A stretch of 21,362 bases of DNA, taken from contig JACIWY010000014.1 of NCBI GenBank assembly GCA_014360745.1, positions 1 to 21,362 on the forward strand, written 5' to 3'. The notes beneath the pieces were generated by a model. It made no database searches, was not told the DNA's origin, and saw only the letters and a list, made by a program, of their open reading frames with translations. The stretch is from Chloroflexota bacterium (GTDB lineage Bacteria > Chloroflexota > Anaerolineae > UBA1429). The position numbers were made by a program, and so were the translations under genes. Below are positions 14,749 through 20,653 of the stretch, piece after piece; position 1 is the stretch's first letter, and each line of letters opens with the position of its first letter.

Positions 14749-15494
14749 GCACGGATTACACCGCTTTTCGCCGACGCAGGCGCCCGGTGCGTGCCGCGCT
14801 TCGATGGCTGGCCAGGCGTGCTTTTTCACTCCTTTCCCATCTGGAAATAGAGGGCCGCGAAAATCTACCCTCGTCGGGTCCGCTCATTGTGGTGGCCAAC
14901 CATTTCAACTTTGCCGACCCGGCGCTTATGGTCGCCATCGCCCCCTGGCCCCTCGAATTCCTGGGGGGCATCAATATGCGCCATGCTCCTCGGCTGGTGC
15001 ATTGGATCCCCAAGGCATGGGGCTATTTCCGAGTGCTGCGCGGCACCGCCTCGCGCGATGCGCTGCGCGCCGCCGAGCAAGTGCTACGGGAAGGCGGTGT
15101 CATTGGCATTTATCCGGAGGCCACCGCCGGCGCTGCGATTCTCCGCCCGGCTCGGCCCGGCACCGCCTTTTTAGCCGCCCGTACCGGCGTGCCCATCCTG
15201 CCCATAGCTTTTGAGGGCATGCATTATCTGTTCCCCAGCCTTCGCCAAGGCCGCCGAGCGCGTATTCGGGTGCGCATTGGCGAGCTCCTAGGGCCCTTTA
15301 CCGCGATCGGCCATGGACGTGAGCGGCGCCGACAGCTCGATAAGATCACCGATGAGATCATGCAACACATCGCCGAACTGCTGCCCCCCGATCGACGCGG
15401 GTATTACTCGGATGATCCCGCTCAGCGGGCCGAGGCGGCCTGCGCGAACGATTATGACTATGGCTTCAGGCCGGAAATAGAGCGCGACATTTAG
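14745..15494 (+). CDS. PlsC-like 1-acyl-glycerol-3-phosphate acyltransferase family protein
   Basis: A 249-residue acyltransferase of the PlsC/LPLAT family, which transfers acyl groups to lysophosphatidate or related lipids at the inner face of the cytoplasmic membrane. The catalytic NHxxxxD motif is ANHFNFAD (His53, Asp58). The substrate-binding motif is IYPEATAG near residue 122, with EA in place of the common EGT/EGG; VPILPIAFEG near 145 is also typical. A basic N terminus (RRRRRPVRAALRWLARR) suits membrane association. The C-terminal tail, rich in Asp/Tyr (SDDPAQRAEAACANDYDYGF), extends past the usual domain. The GTG start overlaps the transporter stop by 4 bases (GTGA), indicating coupling. 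It is followed by a DegV gene, which fits a lipid-related theme since DegV proteins bind fatty acids. Confidence 0.86.
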   Translation: MSTDYTAFRRRRRPVRAALRWLARRAFSLLSHLEIEGRENLPSSGPLIVVANHFNFADPALMVAIAPWPLEFLGGINMRHAPRLVHWIPKAWGYFRVLRGTASRDALRAAEQVLREGGVIGIYPEATAGAAILRPARPGTAFLAARTGVPILPIAFEGMHYLFPSLRQGRRARIRVRIGELLGPFTAIGHGRERRRQLDKITDEIMQHIAELLPPDRRGYYSDDPAQRAEAACANDYDYGFRPEIERDI

Positions 15495-15559
15495 GCCTAT
15501 CTCTGTCTCATCGATTTGGGGCGGTGGCCAGGGCGACTTGTACAGGAGGAGGGCGCGCC

Positions 15560-16423
15560 ATGAACACTATAACACAAGGCCAAGTGGCTATTGTCTCCGA
15601 CACCACGGCGAGCTTGCCGGAGGGCTTTGCGCAAGCCTATGGCGTGCCTCTGGCTCCGCAGGTCATTCTATTCGGGGAGGAGAGCTTGCTGGAGGAGCAG
15701 GAGATCCGCTTTGACGAATTTCTCGAGCGTATGAAAGCCTCGCCCGTCCTGCCGCGTACGGCAGCTCCTCCGCCGGGTGAGTTTGTGCGCATTTACGCCC
15801 AGGCGCTGCAGCAGGCTGAGACGATCCTTTCGATTCATCCTTCGAGCGGGCTGAGCGGCACGGTGCGCTCGGCGCAGACGGCCAAGGCCGAAGTTTTTCC
15901 CGATGCGGATATTCGCATCCTCGACACGCGCACCATCGGCGGGGCATTGGGCGAGATGGTGCGTATTGCCGTCGGTGATGCGCAAAGTGGGCGCCCGGCC
16001 GATGAGATCGAAGCTCGGATTCGGCAGCTCATCCCACGCAGTCGGACCCTTTTCGCCATTCGTACCCTCGAGTATCTACAACGCGGGGGACGTATAGGCC
16101 GCGCGGCGGCCCTCGCCGGCAGTTTGTTGAATATCAAACCGCTGCTGCAATTGTCCGATGGTGTGGTGACACCTCTGGACAAAGTGCGCACCCATTCGCG
16201 TGCTTTGCAACGCCTTGAGGAATTGGTTGTGCAAGAATGCCCGCATAGCCCCGAAGCTCACCTTTGCGTGATGGAGGCCGACGCGCGGCAAGAAGCCGAG
16301 CGCATGGTGGCCTCGTTGAAGGCGGCTCTGGGCATTGCCCACATACCTATTTTGAACGTCGGTTCGGCTATCACGACCCATGCCGGGCCGGGGGTATTAG
16401 GGGTGTCGTTTTTCGTCGAATGA
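15560..16423 (+). CDS. DegV family fatty-acid-binding protein
   Basis: A 287-residue member of the DegV family (PF02645). The N-terminal VAIVSDTTASLPEGFAQAYGVPLAPQVILFG is the hallmark, followed by the LPRTAAPPPGEF segment, the fatty-acid carboxylate motif IHPSSGLSGTVRSAQ, DTRTIGGALGEM, and FAIRTLEYLQRGGRIGRAAALAGSLLNIKPLL in the second domain. Relatives bind a single fatty acid and some (FakB) present it to a fatty-acid kinase; no fakA is in this window. ATG 15560 is chosen because AGGAGGAGG lies 7 bases upstream and the family begins right after; an in-frame GTG at 15524 precedes that ribosome site. Its place after an acyltransferase gene suggests joint use in lipid recycling, which is inference. 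Confidence 0.92.
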   Translation: MNTITQGQVAIVSDTTASLPEGFAQAYGVPLAPQVILFGEESLLEEQEIRFDEFLERMKASPVLPRTAAPPPGEFVRIYAQALQQAETILSIHPSSGLSGTVRSAQTAKAEVFPDADIRILDTRTIGGALGEMVRIAVGDAQSGRPADEIEARIRQLIPRSRTLFAIRTLEYLQRGGRIGRAAALAGSLLNIKPLLQLSDGVVTPLDKVRTHSRALQRLEELVVQECPHSPEAHLCVMEADARQEAERMVASLKAALGIAHIPILNVGSAITTHAGPGVLGVSFFVE

Positions 16424-16475
16424 TCGTTTTCGCCTGTTCATCACATCCCATTTAAGATTCGAGGAGAACGTATCG

Positions 16476-17150
16476 GTGATAGATCAACCCCAGGCTCTGT
16501 TGCTCGCCGGCGACCGCTACCACGACGCCGGCATCGCTTTTACCGGCATCGGCGACCTTTTGGAGGCCGAGGGTATTGCGGTGCAACGTACTACCGATTT
16601 TGCCGCGCTCGACGCCGACGCACTCGACGGCAAATCGCTGCTGATCATCCTTCGCGATGGTATCGAGTGGCCTGAAGGCCCGAACGGCCCCCGCGTCGTC
16701 TGGATGCAACCTCACCAGGAACGTGCCATCGAGGAATTTGTACTTCAAGGCGGTGCCTTCCTGGCCTTGCACAACGCCGGCTGGGCATACCCCTATCAGG
16801 GGGGCTATCGGCGCACTCTCGGCGGCTATTATATCGGCCATCCGCCCATCGCCCGTTTTCGCGTCGAGGTTATTAACCATACTCATCCGGTGACCCGTGG
16901 CGTGGAATCGTACGAGATTGTCGATGAGCAACACTGGCTGCACTGGGATTTCGACCGCGTGACTCCCTTGCTCCTCAGTCAAGGGTTAGGTGAGGATGGC
17001 CGCCAGTCGATATCGGGCTGGGCTTACGAATACGGTCGAGGGCGGGTAGTTTACTTGCCCCATGGGCATACGCTGGAGGCTTTGCAACATCCCATGAATC
17101 AGCGTCTTGTGCGCAATGCTGCGCGCTGGCTGCTGCGGATGGCCGAGTAA
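16476..17150 (+). CDS. ThuA-like domain protein
   Basis: A 224-residue protein of the ThuA-like, glutamine-amidotransferase-like fold (PF06283). Typical segments are LLLAGDRYHDAGIAFTGIGDLLEAEGI, DGIEWPEGP, FVLQGGAFLALHNAGWAYPYQGGYRRTLGGYYIGHPPI, INHTHPVTRGVESYEIVDEQHW, and GRGRVVYLPHGHTLEALQHPMNQRLVRNAARWLL, close to the family C terminus. Relatives take part in sugar (trehalose) utilisation, but the biochemical role is poorly defined. The usual nucleophile Cys of class I amidotransferases is replaced here by the HNAG segment, as in other ThuA proteins. The GTG start at 16476 has GAGGAG 9 bases upstream. It is the last gene of the plus-strand cluster and converges on the tRNA genes. Confidence 0.88.
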   Translation: MIDQPQALLLAGDRYHDAGIAFTGIGDLLEAEGIAVQRTTDFAALDADALDGKSLLIILRDGIEWPEGPNGPRVVWMQPHQERAIEEFVLQGGAFLALHNAGWAYPYQGGYRRTLGGYYIGHPPIARFRVEVINHTHPVTRGVESYEIVDEQHWLHWDFDRVTPLLLSQGLGEDGRQSISGWAYEYGRGRVVYLPHGHTLEALQHPMNQRLVRNAARWLLRMAE

Positions 17151-17160
17151 CCCGGGCTCA

Positions 17161-17199
17161 AAGAAAACGCCGGTTCGCGGGCGAACCCACGAACCGACG
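17161..17199 (-). terminator. Terminator of the tRNA cluster
   Basis: Read on the minus strand, a 14-bp stem (17199-17186 with 17181-17168) closes a UUCG tetraloop and runs into TTTTCTTT. Two of the pairs are G-U and exist only in the minus-strand RNA; in the plus direction they become C-A mismatches and no T-run follows. It is therefore a one-way terminator for the tRNA transcript. Confidence 0.9.
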
Positions 17200-17202
17200 C
17201 TC

Positions 17203-17213
17203 AAGGAGGTGAT
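17203..17213 (-). other. 16S 3'-end-like sequence in the tRNA trailer
   Basis: The minus strand reads ATCACCTCCTT, the same as the 3' end of bacterial 16S rRNA including the anti-Shine-Dalgarno core. It lies between tRNA-Gly and its terminator. On the plus strand it is a perfect long Shine-Dalgarno sequence, but the only nearby ATG (17212) is followed at once by TAG, so no gene uses it. Confidence 0.5.
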
Positions 17214-17227
17214 GTAGGGCTTTTAGG

Positions 17228-17299
17228 AGCGGAAGACGAGATTCGAACTCGCGACCCTCTCCTTGGCAAGGAGATGCTCTACCACTGAGCCACTTCCGC
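17228..17299 (-). tRNA. tRNA-Gly(GCC)
   Basis: The minus strand folds as a 72-base tRNA: acceptor GCGGAAG/CTTCCGC, D arm with GGTAGAGC, anticodon loop TTGCCAA giving GCC, T arm with GTTCGAATC, discriminator U. No CCA is encoded. It is third in the Lys-Leu-Gly transcript, and a terminator follows 29 bases downstream. Confidence 0.96.
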
Positions 17300-17317
17300 T
17301 CGATCATGCGTGCGCAA

Positions 17318-17399
17318 TGGGGAAGGAGAGATTTGAACTCTCACGGATTGCTCCACGTGATCCTAAGTCACGCTCGTCTGCCAGTTCCGACACTTCCCC
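17318..17399 (-). tRNA. tRNA-Leu(TAG)
   Basis: The minus strand gives an 82-base class II tRNA with acceptor GGGGAAG/CTTCCCC, D arm GGAACTGGCAGACG typical of Leu, anticodon loop CTTAGGA giving TAG, a long variable arm, T arm GTTCAAATC and discriminator A. No CCA is encoded. It lies 18 bases before tRNA-Gly. Confidence 0.96.
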
Positions 17400-17444
17400 A
17401 CGGACGCGAGCACAAGCATCCCTTCACCGCCCGCATCCTGCTTG

Positions 17445-17517
17445 TGAGCCGCCCAGGACTCGAACCTGGAACCAACTGATTAAGAGTCAGTGGCTCTGCC
17501 TGTTGAGCTAGCGGCCC
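17445..17517 (-). tRNA. tRNA-Lys(CTT)
   Basis: The minus strand gives a 73-base tRNA with acceptor GGGCCGC/GCGGCTC (one G-U), D arm GCTCAACAGGCAGAGC, anticodon loop CTCTTAA giving CTT, T arm GTTCGAGTC and discriminator A. No CCA is encoded. It is first in the cluster, 45 bases before tRNA-Leu. Confidence 0.96.
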
Positions 17518-17537
17518 GAAAAGCGTCAAAAGCGATT

Positions 17538-17590
17538 AACTGATCCGGAAATCCGACTAACTGATTCTGATGCCTTTTGGAAGATCAGTT
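17538..17590. repeat. Repeated AACTGAT motif upstream of tRNA-Lys
   Basis: TAACTGAT occurs at 17537-17544 and 17558-17565, and AACTGAT again inside tRNA-Lys at 17474-17480 (the anticodon stem region). An inverted copy, ATCAGTT, lies at 17584-17590. The repeats sit in the pre-tRNA leader on the minus strand. The inverted copy could pair with any of the three others. Confidence 0.4.
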
Positions 17591-17609
17591 GCTCGTTTAC
17601 AGCGCTTTG

Positions 17610-17637
17610 ATTATACGAGTCCTGGGCGGAAGGTCAA
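17610..17637 (-). promoter_or_regulatory. Promoter of the tRNA cluster
   Basis: On the minus strand TTGACC (17637-17632), a 16-base spacer and a perfect TATAAT (17615-17610) lie about 92 bases before tRNA-Lys. This is a near-consensus sigma-70 promoter, as expected for stable RNA. Confidence 0.8.
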
Positions 17638-17640
17638 ATC

Positions 17641-17655
17641 ATTGCCCAGGGCAAT
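17641..17655. repeat. 15-bp perfect inverted repeat between divergent promoters
   Basis: ATTGCCC and GGGCAAT flank a single A. It lies 3 bases upstream of the -35 of the tRNA promoter and about 230 bases from the divergent yedE promoter. An operator is possible; no regulator gene is nearby. Confidence 0.45.
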
Positions 17656-17882
17656 CGCATACTCTGTTTTTGCTGCCCATCTCCTGGGATCACGTCCTAT
17701 CTGTGGCACCAAAAGTGCCTTCAGGTAAGCGGTCCTCTCGCTAAATAGACATGATAAATTTGGGGCGGCTGATGCCGAAGCTGCCGAGCGAGGCGACTTG
17801 CTTCTTCCAGCAATAGGGATGACGATGAGCGTTCCAGTAGTGCAGTGCGGCGATCAACGATCTACTTGCCCAATAGAGCTAC
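17656..17882. other. Gene-free stretch with a possible structured element
   Basis: No convincing gene is found. Two foldable elements are visible on the plus strand. GGCAC-CAAAA-GTGCC (17705-17719) is a simple 5-bp hairpin. At 17736-17793 a nested fold has an outer TCTCGCT/AGCGAGG (17736-17742 with 17787-17793, one U-G) and an inner GGCGGCT/AGCTGCC (17764-17770 with 17779-17785, one G-U) around an 8-base loop, with a 21-base single-stranded insert on the 5' side. It lies upstream of the yedE promoter, so it would not be in that mRNA unless another start exists. No known RNA class is recognised. Confidence 0.35.
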
Positions 17883-17910
17883 TTGTCAAATGGAGATCGG
17901 CGTTTATAAT
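17883..17910 (+). promoter_or_regulatory. Promoter of the yedE operon
   Basis: TTGTCA (17883-17888), a 16-base spacer and a perfect TATAAT (17905-17910) form a near-consensus promoter. Transcription would start near 17917, about 250 bases before yedE, so the message carries a long leader. Confidence 0.75.
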
Positions 17911-17962
17911 GTCTCTCCATCGGACGCTGTGTTACCTATACTCATCCATGGAAAGGAGGACG

Positions 17963-17992
17963 ATGTCTAGCGTGATTCACCGACGGACCTGA
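17963..17992 (+). CDS. Short leader ORF upstream of yedE
   Basis: Nine codons (MSSVIHRRT) end in TGA at 17990-17992. A strong Shine-Dalgarno sequence, AAAGGAGG (17952-17959), stands only 3 bases from ATG 17963, somewhat close; an in-frame ATG at 17948 has no ribosome site. The ORF begins about 46 bases into the predicted yedE mRNA and is followed by a hairpin, a GC-rich hairpin with UUUU, and a sequence complementary to the yedE ribosome site. This arrangement resembles a translated attenuator leader. There are no Cys codons. Two consecutive Arg codons (CGA CGG) could be the sensed feature, as could the UGA. Whether it is translated is not known. Confidence 0.5.
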   Translation: MSSVIHRRT

Positions 17993-18003
17993 GCTTTGGC
18001 TCT

Positions 18004-18026
18004 GGCCGTGCGCGTCGTGCACGGTC
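18004..18026 (+). other. Hairpin immediately after the leader ORF
   Basis: GGCCGTGC (18004-18011) pairs with GCACGGTC (18019-18026), 8 bp with one G-U, around the 7-base loop GCGTCGT. The loop begins 19 bases after the UGA of the leader ORF. That distance falls in the range known for bacterial SECIS elements, but the conserved bulged U is not evident. A pause hairpin of an attenuator is the simpler reading. Confidence 0.45.
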
Positions 18027-18098
18027 CGAATCCGGGCGATCCCGCGGTTGTCCTCTCTGCAAGGCGAGGCGTTGTCTTGATGCGTCCGAGGAGGCGGC

Positions 18099-18161
18099 GA
18101 ACTCCTGCTCTGTGAGAGGGGCGGCCCGGGGGTGCCCCCCCATTTTCCAGAAAAGGAGTTC
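18099..18161 (+). promoter_or_regulatory. Ribosome-site masking element and terminator-like hairpin before yedE
   Basis: GAACTCCT (18099-18106) is the exact complement of AGGAGTTC (18154-18161), which holds the yedE Shine-Dalgarno sequence (AGGAG, 11 bases before ATG 18170). Between them CTCT-GTG-AGAG and a run of GGGGC...GCCCC followed by CCCATTTT can form further stems. The element could mask the yedE start or end transcription early. If the leader ORF were read past its UGA, translation would continue in frame to a TGA at 18113-18115, across the masking strand. Confidence 0.45.
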
Positions 18162-18169
18162 ACTGGCCA

Positions 18170-19276
18170 ATGTCTGCGATTAGTCGTTTCTTTTCCTCTC
18201 GCTGGGGGCCGGTGGTCACCGGCCTGGCCGTGGGTATCTTGGCGCCCATCCTCGTCGCCCTGGGCAATCCCGGCAATATGGGCGTGTGCGTGGCTTGCTT
18301 TAGCCGGGATACCGCCGGGGCGCTTGGTTTGCATCGCGCCGCTGTGGTGCAGTATATTCGCCCCGAGTTGATCGGCTTTGTGCTCGGGGCGTTTATCTTG
18401 GCCCTGGCGACAAGCGAGTTCCGCCCGCGCACCGGCTCGGCGCCGATTGTCCGCTTTTTGTTGGGCATGTTCTCCGCCATCGGTGCTTTGGTCTTTCTCG
18501 GCTGCCCGTGGCGGGCCTATCTGCGCCTGGCAGGAGGCGACCTGAACGCCGTCTTTGGCATTCTGGGGCTGGTCGGCGGGATCGCCATTGGCGTTTGGTT
18601 CCTCACACAGGGGTATAGCCTGGGGCGAACCCGACCGGCGCCCAAGGTCGTCGGCTGGATGATGCCCGGCATCATGGTCGTCCTGTTGCTGCTAGTCGTT
18701 CTGGGGCCGAAATTCGGGCGCGATGCTCAGGGGAACCCCGTGGGCCCTATCTTTTTCTCCGAACAAGGCCCGGGCTCGATGCGCGCGCCCATTTTCGTCT
18801 CTTTGGCGGTGGGTCTTGTTGTGGGGGCGTTGGCCCAGCGCAGCCGCTACTGTACGGTGGGCGCTATCCGAGACGTCCTCCTGGTGCGTGACCCGCACCT
18901 GTTCTGGGGCGTGGTAGCGCTGGTGGTCGCCGCTTTCGTGACCAACTTGCTCCTCGGCCAATTCAAATTAGGCATCGAAGGGCAGCCGGTGGCACATACC
19001 AACGCGCTTTGGAACTTTATGGGTATGGTGCTGGCCGGCTTGGCCTATACGATGGCTGGCGGTTGCCCGGGGAGGCAATTCTTTATGGCCGGCGAGGGTG
19101 ATGCCGATGCCGGTATCTTTGTACTAGGCATGATCGTCGGCGCTGCTTTTGCGCATAATTTCAATATGGCCAGCTCGCCGGCGGGGCCTGCGGTCTTTGG
19201 CCCGATCGGGGTGATCGTGGGGCTGGCTTTTTGCGCGTTGCTGGGTTTCACTTCGCGAGATACCCAGGCGCTTTAG
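18170..19276 (+). CDS. yedE: YedE-family selenium/sulfur membrane transporter
   Basis: A 368-residue polytopic membrane protein, about 10 helices, of the YeeE/YedE family, matching the selenium-metabolism branch (YedE/FdhT type). Diagnostic Cys-bearing motifs are GNPGNMGVCVACFSRDTAGALGLH (Cys40, Cys43), FLGCPWRAYLRLAGGDLNA (Cys112), QRSRYCTVGAIRD (Cys228) and MAGGCPGRQFFMAGEGDADA (Cys299). YeeE relatives import thiosulfate through membrane Cys residues; the YedE branch is linked by genome context to selenium use. ATG 18170 has AGGAG at 11 bases and the family N terminus follows. It is followed by tusA-like, desulfurase and DUF3343 genes, the usual set of this branch. No selA, selB, selC or selD is in the window, so Se rather than S as the cargo is inference. 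Confidence 0.9.
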   Translation: MSAISRFFSSRWGPVVTGLAVGILAPILVALGNPGNMGVCVACFSRDTAGALGLHRAAVVQYIRPELIGFVLGAFILALATSEFRPRTGSAPIVRFLLGMFSAIGALVFLGCPWRAYLRLAGGDLNAVFGILGLVGGIAIGVWFLTQGYSLGRTRPAPKVVGWMMPGIMVVLLLLVVLGPKFGRDAQGNPVGPIFFSEQGPGSMRAPIFVSLAVGLVVGALAQRSRYCTVGAIRDVLLVRDPHLFWGVVALVVAAFVTNLLLGQFKLGIEGQPVAHTNALWNFMGMVLAGLAYTMAGGCPGRQFFMAGEGDADAGIFVLGMIVGAAFAHNFNMASSPAGPAVFGPIGVIVGLAFCALLGFTSRDTQAL

Positions 19277-19286
19277 GAGGAATCAA

Positions 19287-19508
19287 ATGGCCAAGACAAC
19301 GATTGTGGATGCCAGCGGGCTCTCTTGCCCGCAACCGGTGATCCTCACCAGGCGAGCGTTACAAGCACAAGGGAGCGAGCGTGTTGAGGTATTGGTGGAT
19401 ACGGCCACTTCTAGGGACAATTGCCGCCGTTTGGCCGAAAAGGAGGGTTGGCAAGTCTCCATCGAAGAGCGGCCCGAGGGTGGTTACAAGTTGGTGTTGA
19501 CGCGATGA
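19287..19508 (+). CDS. TusA-like sulfur/selenium carrier protein
   Basis: A 73-residue single-domain protein of the TusA/SirA/YedF group. The family motif is VDASGLSCPQPVI with CPxP at Cys14-Pro17; Cys14 would carry the persulfide or selenide. DTATSRDNCRRLAEKEGW is typical of the YedF N-terminal domain, and Cys47 is an additional thiol. Full YedF proteins carry a second DsrE-like domain, which is absent. AGGAGG lies 6 bases before ATG 19287, which starts 10 bases after yedE. Its TGA overlaps the desulfurase ATG as ATGA. It probably accepts S or Se from that enzyme or from YedE. Confidence 0.9.
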   Translation: MAKTTIVDASGLSCPQPVILTRRALQAQGSERVEVLVDTATSRDNCRRLAEKEGWQVSIEERPEGGYKLVLTR

Positions 19509-20653
19509 TTTATCTCGACCATGCGGCGACCTCATGGCCCAAGCCGCCCGAAGTCATGGAGGCGATGCGTCGCTTTTTGGAGTGTGCCGGGGGCAACCCC
19601 GGCCGCTCCGGCCATCGCCTGTCCATCGAGGCGGGGCGCATCGTGTTTGCTGCCCGCGAGGCGTTGGCCCATTTTTTCGGCCTGGATAACCCCTTGCGCT
19701 TGATCTTTACCCCCAACGTCACCTATGCCCTTAACACGGTGATCAACGGCTACCTTCGGCCGGGGGATCATGTGGTGACCACCGGCATGGAACATAATGC
19801 CGTGATGCGCCCCCTGCGTGCGTTGGAGGCCAAGGGGCTACAACTCACCATAGTGCCCTGCGCGCCGGATGGCACCCTATCCGCAAACGATGTGGTCCGT
19901 GCCCTGCGCGACGACACGCGGTTGGTGATCGTCAACCATGCCAGCAATGTCACCGGCACCATCCTGCCGGTGGGCGAGATCGGCGCCTTGGCCCACGAGG
20001 CCGGCGTGCCCTTGTTGGTGGACGCGGCCCAGACGGCCGGCGTCTTGCCCATCGATATGGAGGCGATGCACATCGATCTATTGGCCTTCACCGGACATAA
20101 AGGTTTGCAGGGCCCGCCCGGCACTGGAGGGTTGCTCATCGGCTATGGCTTTGATGCCGGCCAAATCGAGCCCCTGGTGCGCGGCGGCACCGGCAGCAGG
20201 TCTGAGCTGGAGTTGCAGCCGGAGATGTTGCCCGATTGTTTTGAGAGCGGCACCCCGAATGGCGTAGGCATTGCCGGCCTGGGCGCCGGCCTGGCCTTTG
20301 TCCAAAAACGGGGGGTGGAGGCGATCCGCGCCCACGAATTGGAGCTGACGCGGCGGTTGGTGGAGGGGTTGCGCGCCATCCCCGGCGTGACTGTCTATGG
20401 GCCGGAGGATCTGGAATTGCGCACCGCCACGGTGTCGTTCACGGCAAAGGGGATGCGCGTGTCGGAGATCGGCTTTCGTTTGGATGAAGAATACGAAATA
20501 TTATGCCGCGTGGGGCTGCATTGTGCGCCGGCTGCGCACCGCACCATCGGCACCTATCCGGAGGGCACGGTGCGCCTGGCCCCTGGGCTCTATACCACCC
20601 TGGCCGAGATCGATGAGACGTTGGCCGCTGTGGAAAAGGTGGTCGCTCGATGA
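19505..20653 (+). CDS. Class V aminotransferase, cysteine desulfurase / selenocysteine lyase-like
   Basis: A 382-residue PLP enzyme of the cysteine desulfurase family (EF2568-type), which removes sulfur from cysteine, or Se from selenocysteine, as a protein-bound persulfide or selenide. The opening IYLDHAATSWPKPP is characteristic. MEHNAVMRPL holds His97, which stacks on PLP; VDAAQTAGV holds Asp173; FTGHKGLQGPPGTGGL holds the PLP Lys199; and CRVGLHCAPAAHRTIGT holds the catalytic Cys340. The molecule is complete. ATG 19505 is chosen because it overlaps the tusA-like stop by 4 bases and the conserved N terminus starts there; an upstream in-frame extension would run through the tusA-like gene. 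Its own stop overlaps the DUF3343 start (ATGA). Activity on Se versus S cannot be told from the sequence. Confidence 0.92.
   Translation: MIYLDHAATSWPKPPEVMEAMRRFLECAGGNPGRSGHRLSIEAGRIVFAAREALAHFFGLDNPLRLIFTPNVTYALNTVINGYLRPGDHVVTTGMEHNAVMRPLRALEAKGLQLTIVPCAPDGTLSANDVVRALRDDTRLVIVNHASNVTGTILPVGEIGALAHEAGVPLLVDAAQTAGVLPIDMEAMHIDLLAFTGHKGLQGPPGTGGLLIGYGFDAGQIEPLVRGGTGSRSELELQPEMLPDCFESGTPNGVGIAGLGAGLAFVQKRGVEAIRAHELELTRRLVEGLRAIPGVTVYGPEDLELRTATVSFTAKGMRVSEIGFRLDEEYEILCRVGLHCAPAAHRTIGTYPEGTVRLAPGLYTTLAEIDETLAAVEKVVAR

Noticed and set aside
17263..17511. Plus-strand open frame across the tRNA genes
   Set aside because: It is the reverse complement of three well-folded tRNAs.
17798..17962. Longer ORF ending in the leader peptide
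   Set aside because: It starts at TTG without a ribosome site and spans the predicted promoter; only the last nine codons follow a strong Shine-Dalgarno sequence.
17640..18169. tRNA-Sec, tmRNA or a known riboswitch in the gap before yedE
   Set aside because: No tRNA-Sec-like cloverleaf with TCA anticodon, no tmRNA tag region and no familiar riboswitch core could be recognised by eye.
19421..19504. Earlier start of the desulfurase gene
   Set aside because: It would overlap most of the last third of the tusA-like gene, and the family N terminus begins at 19505.
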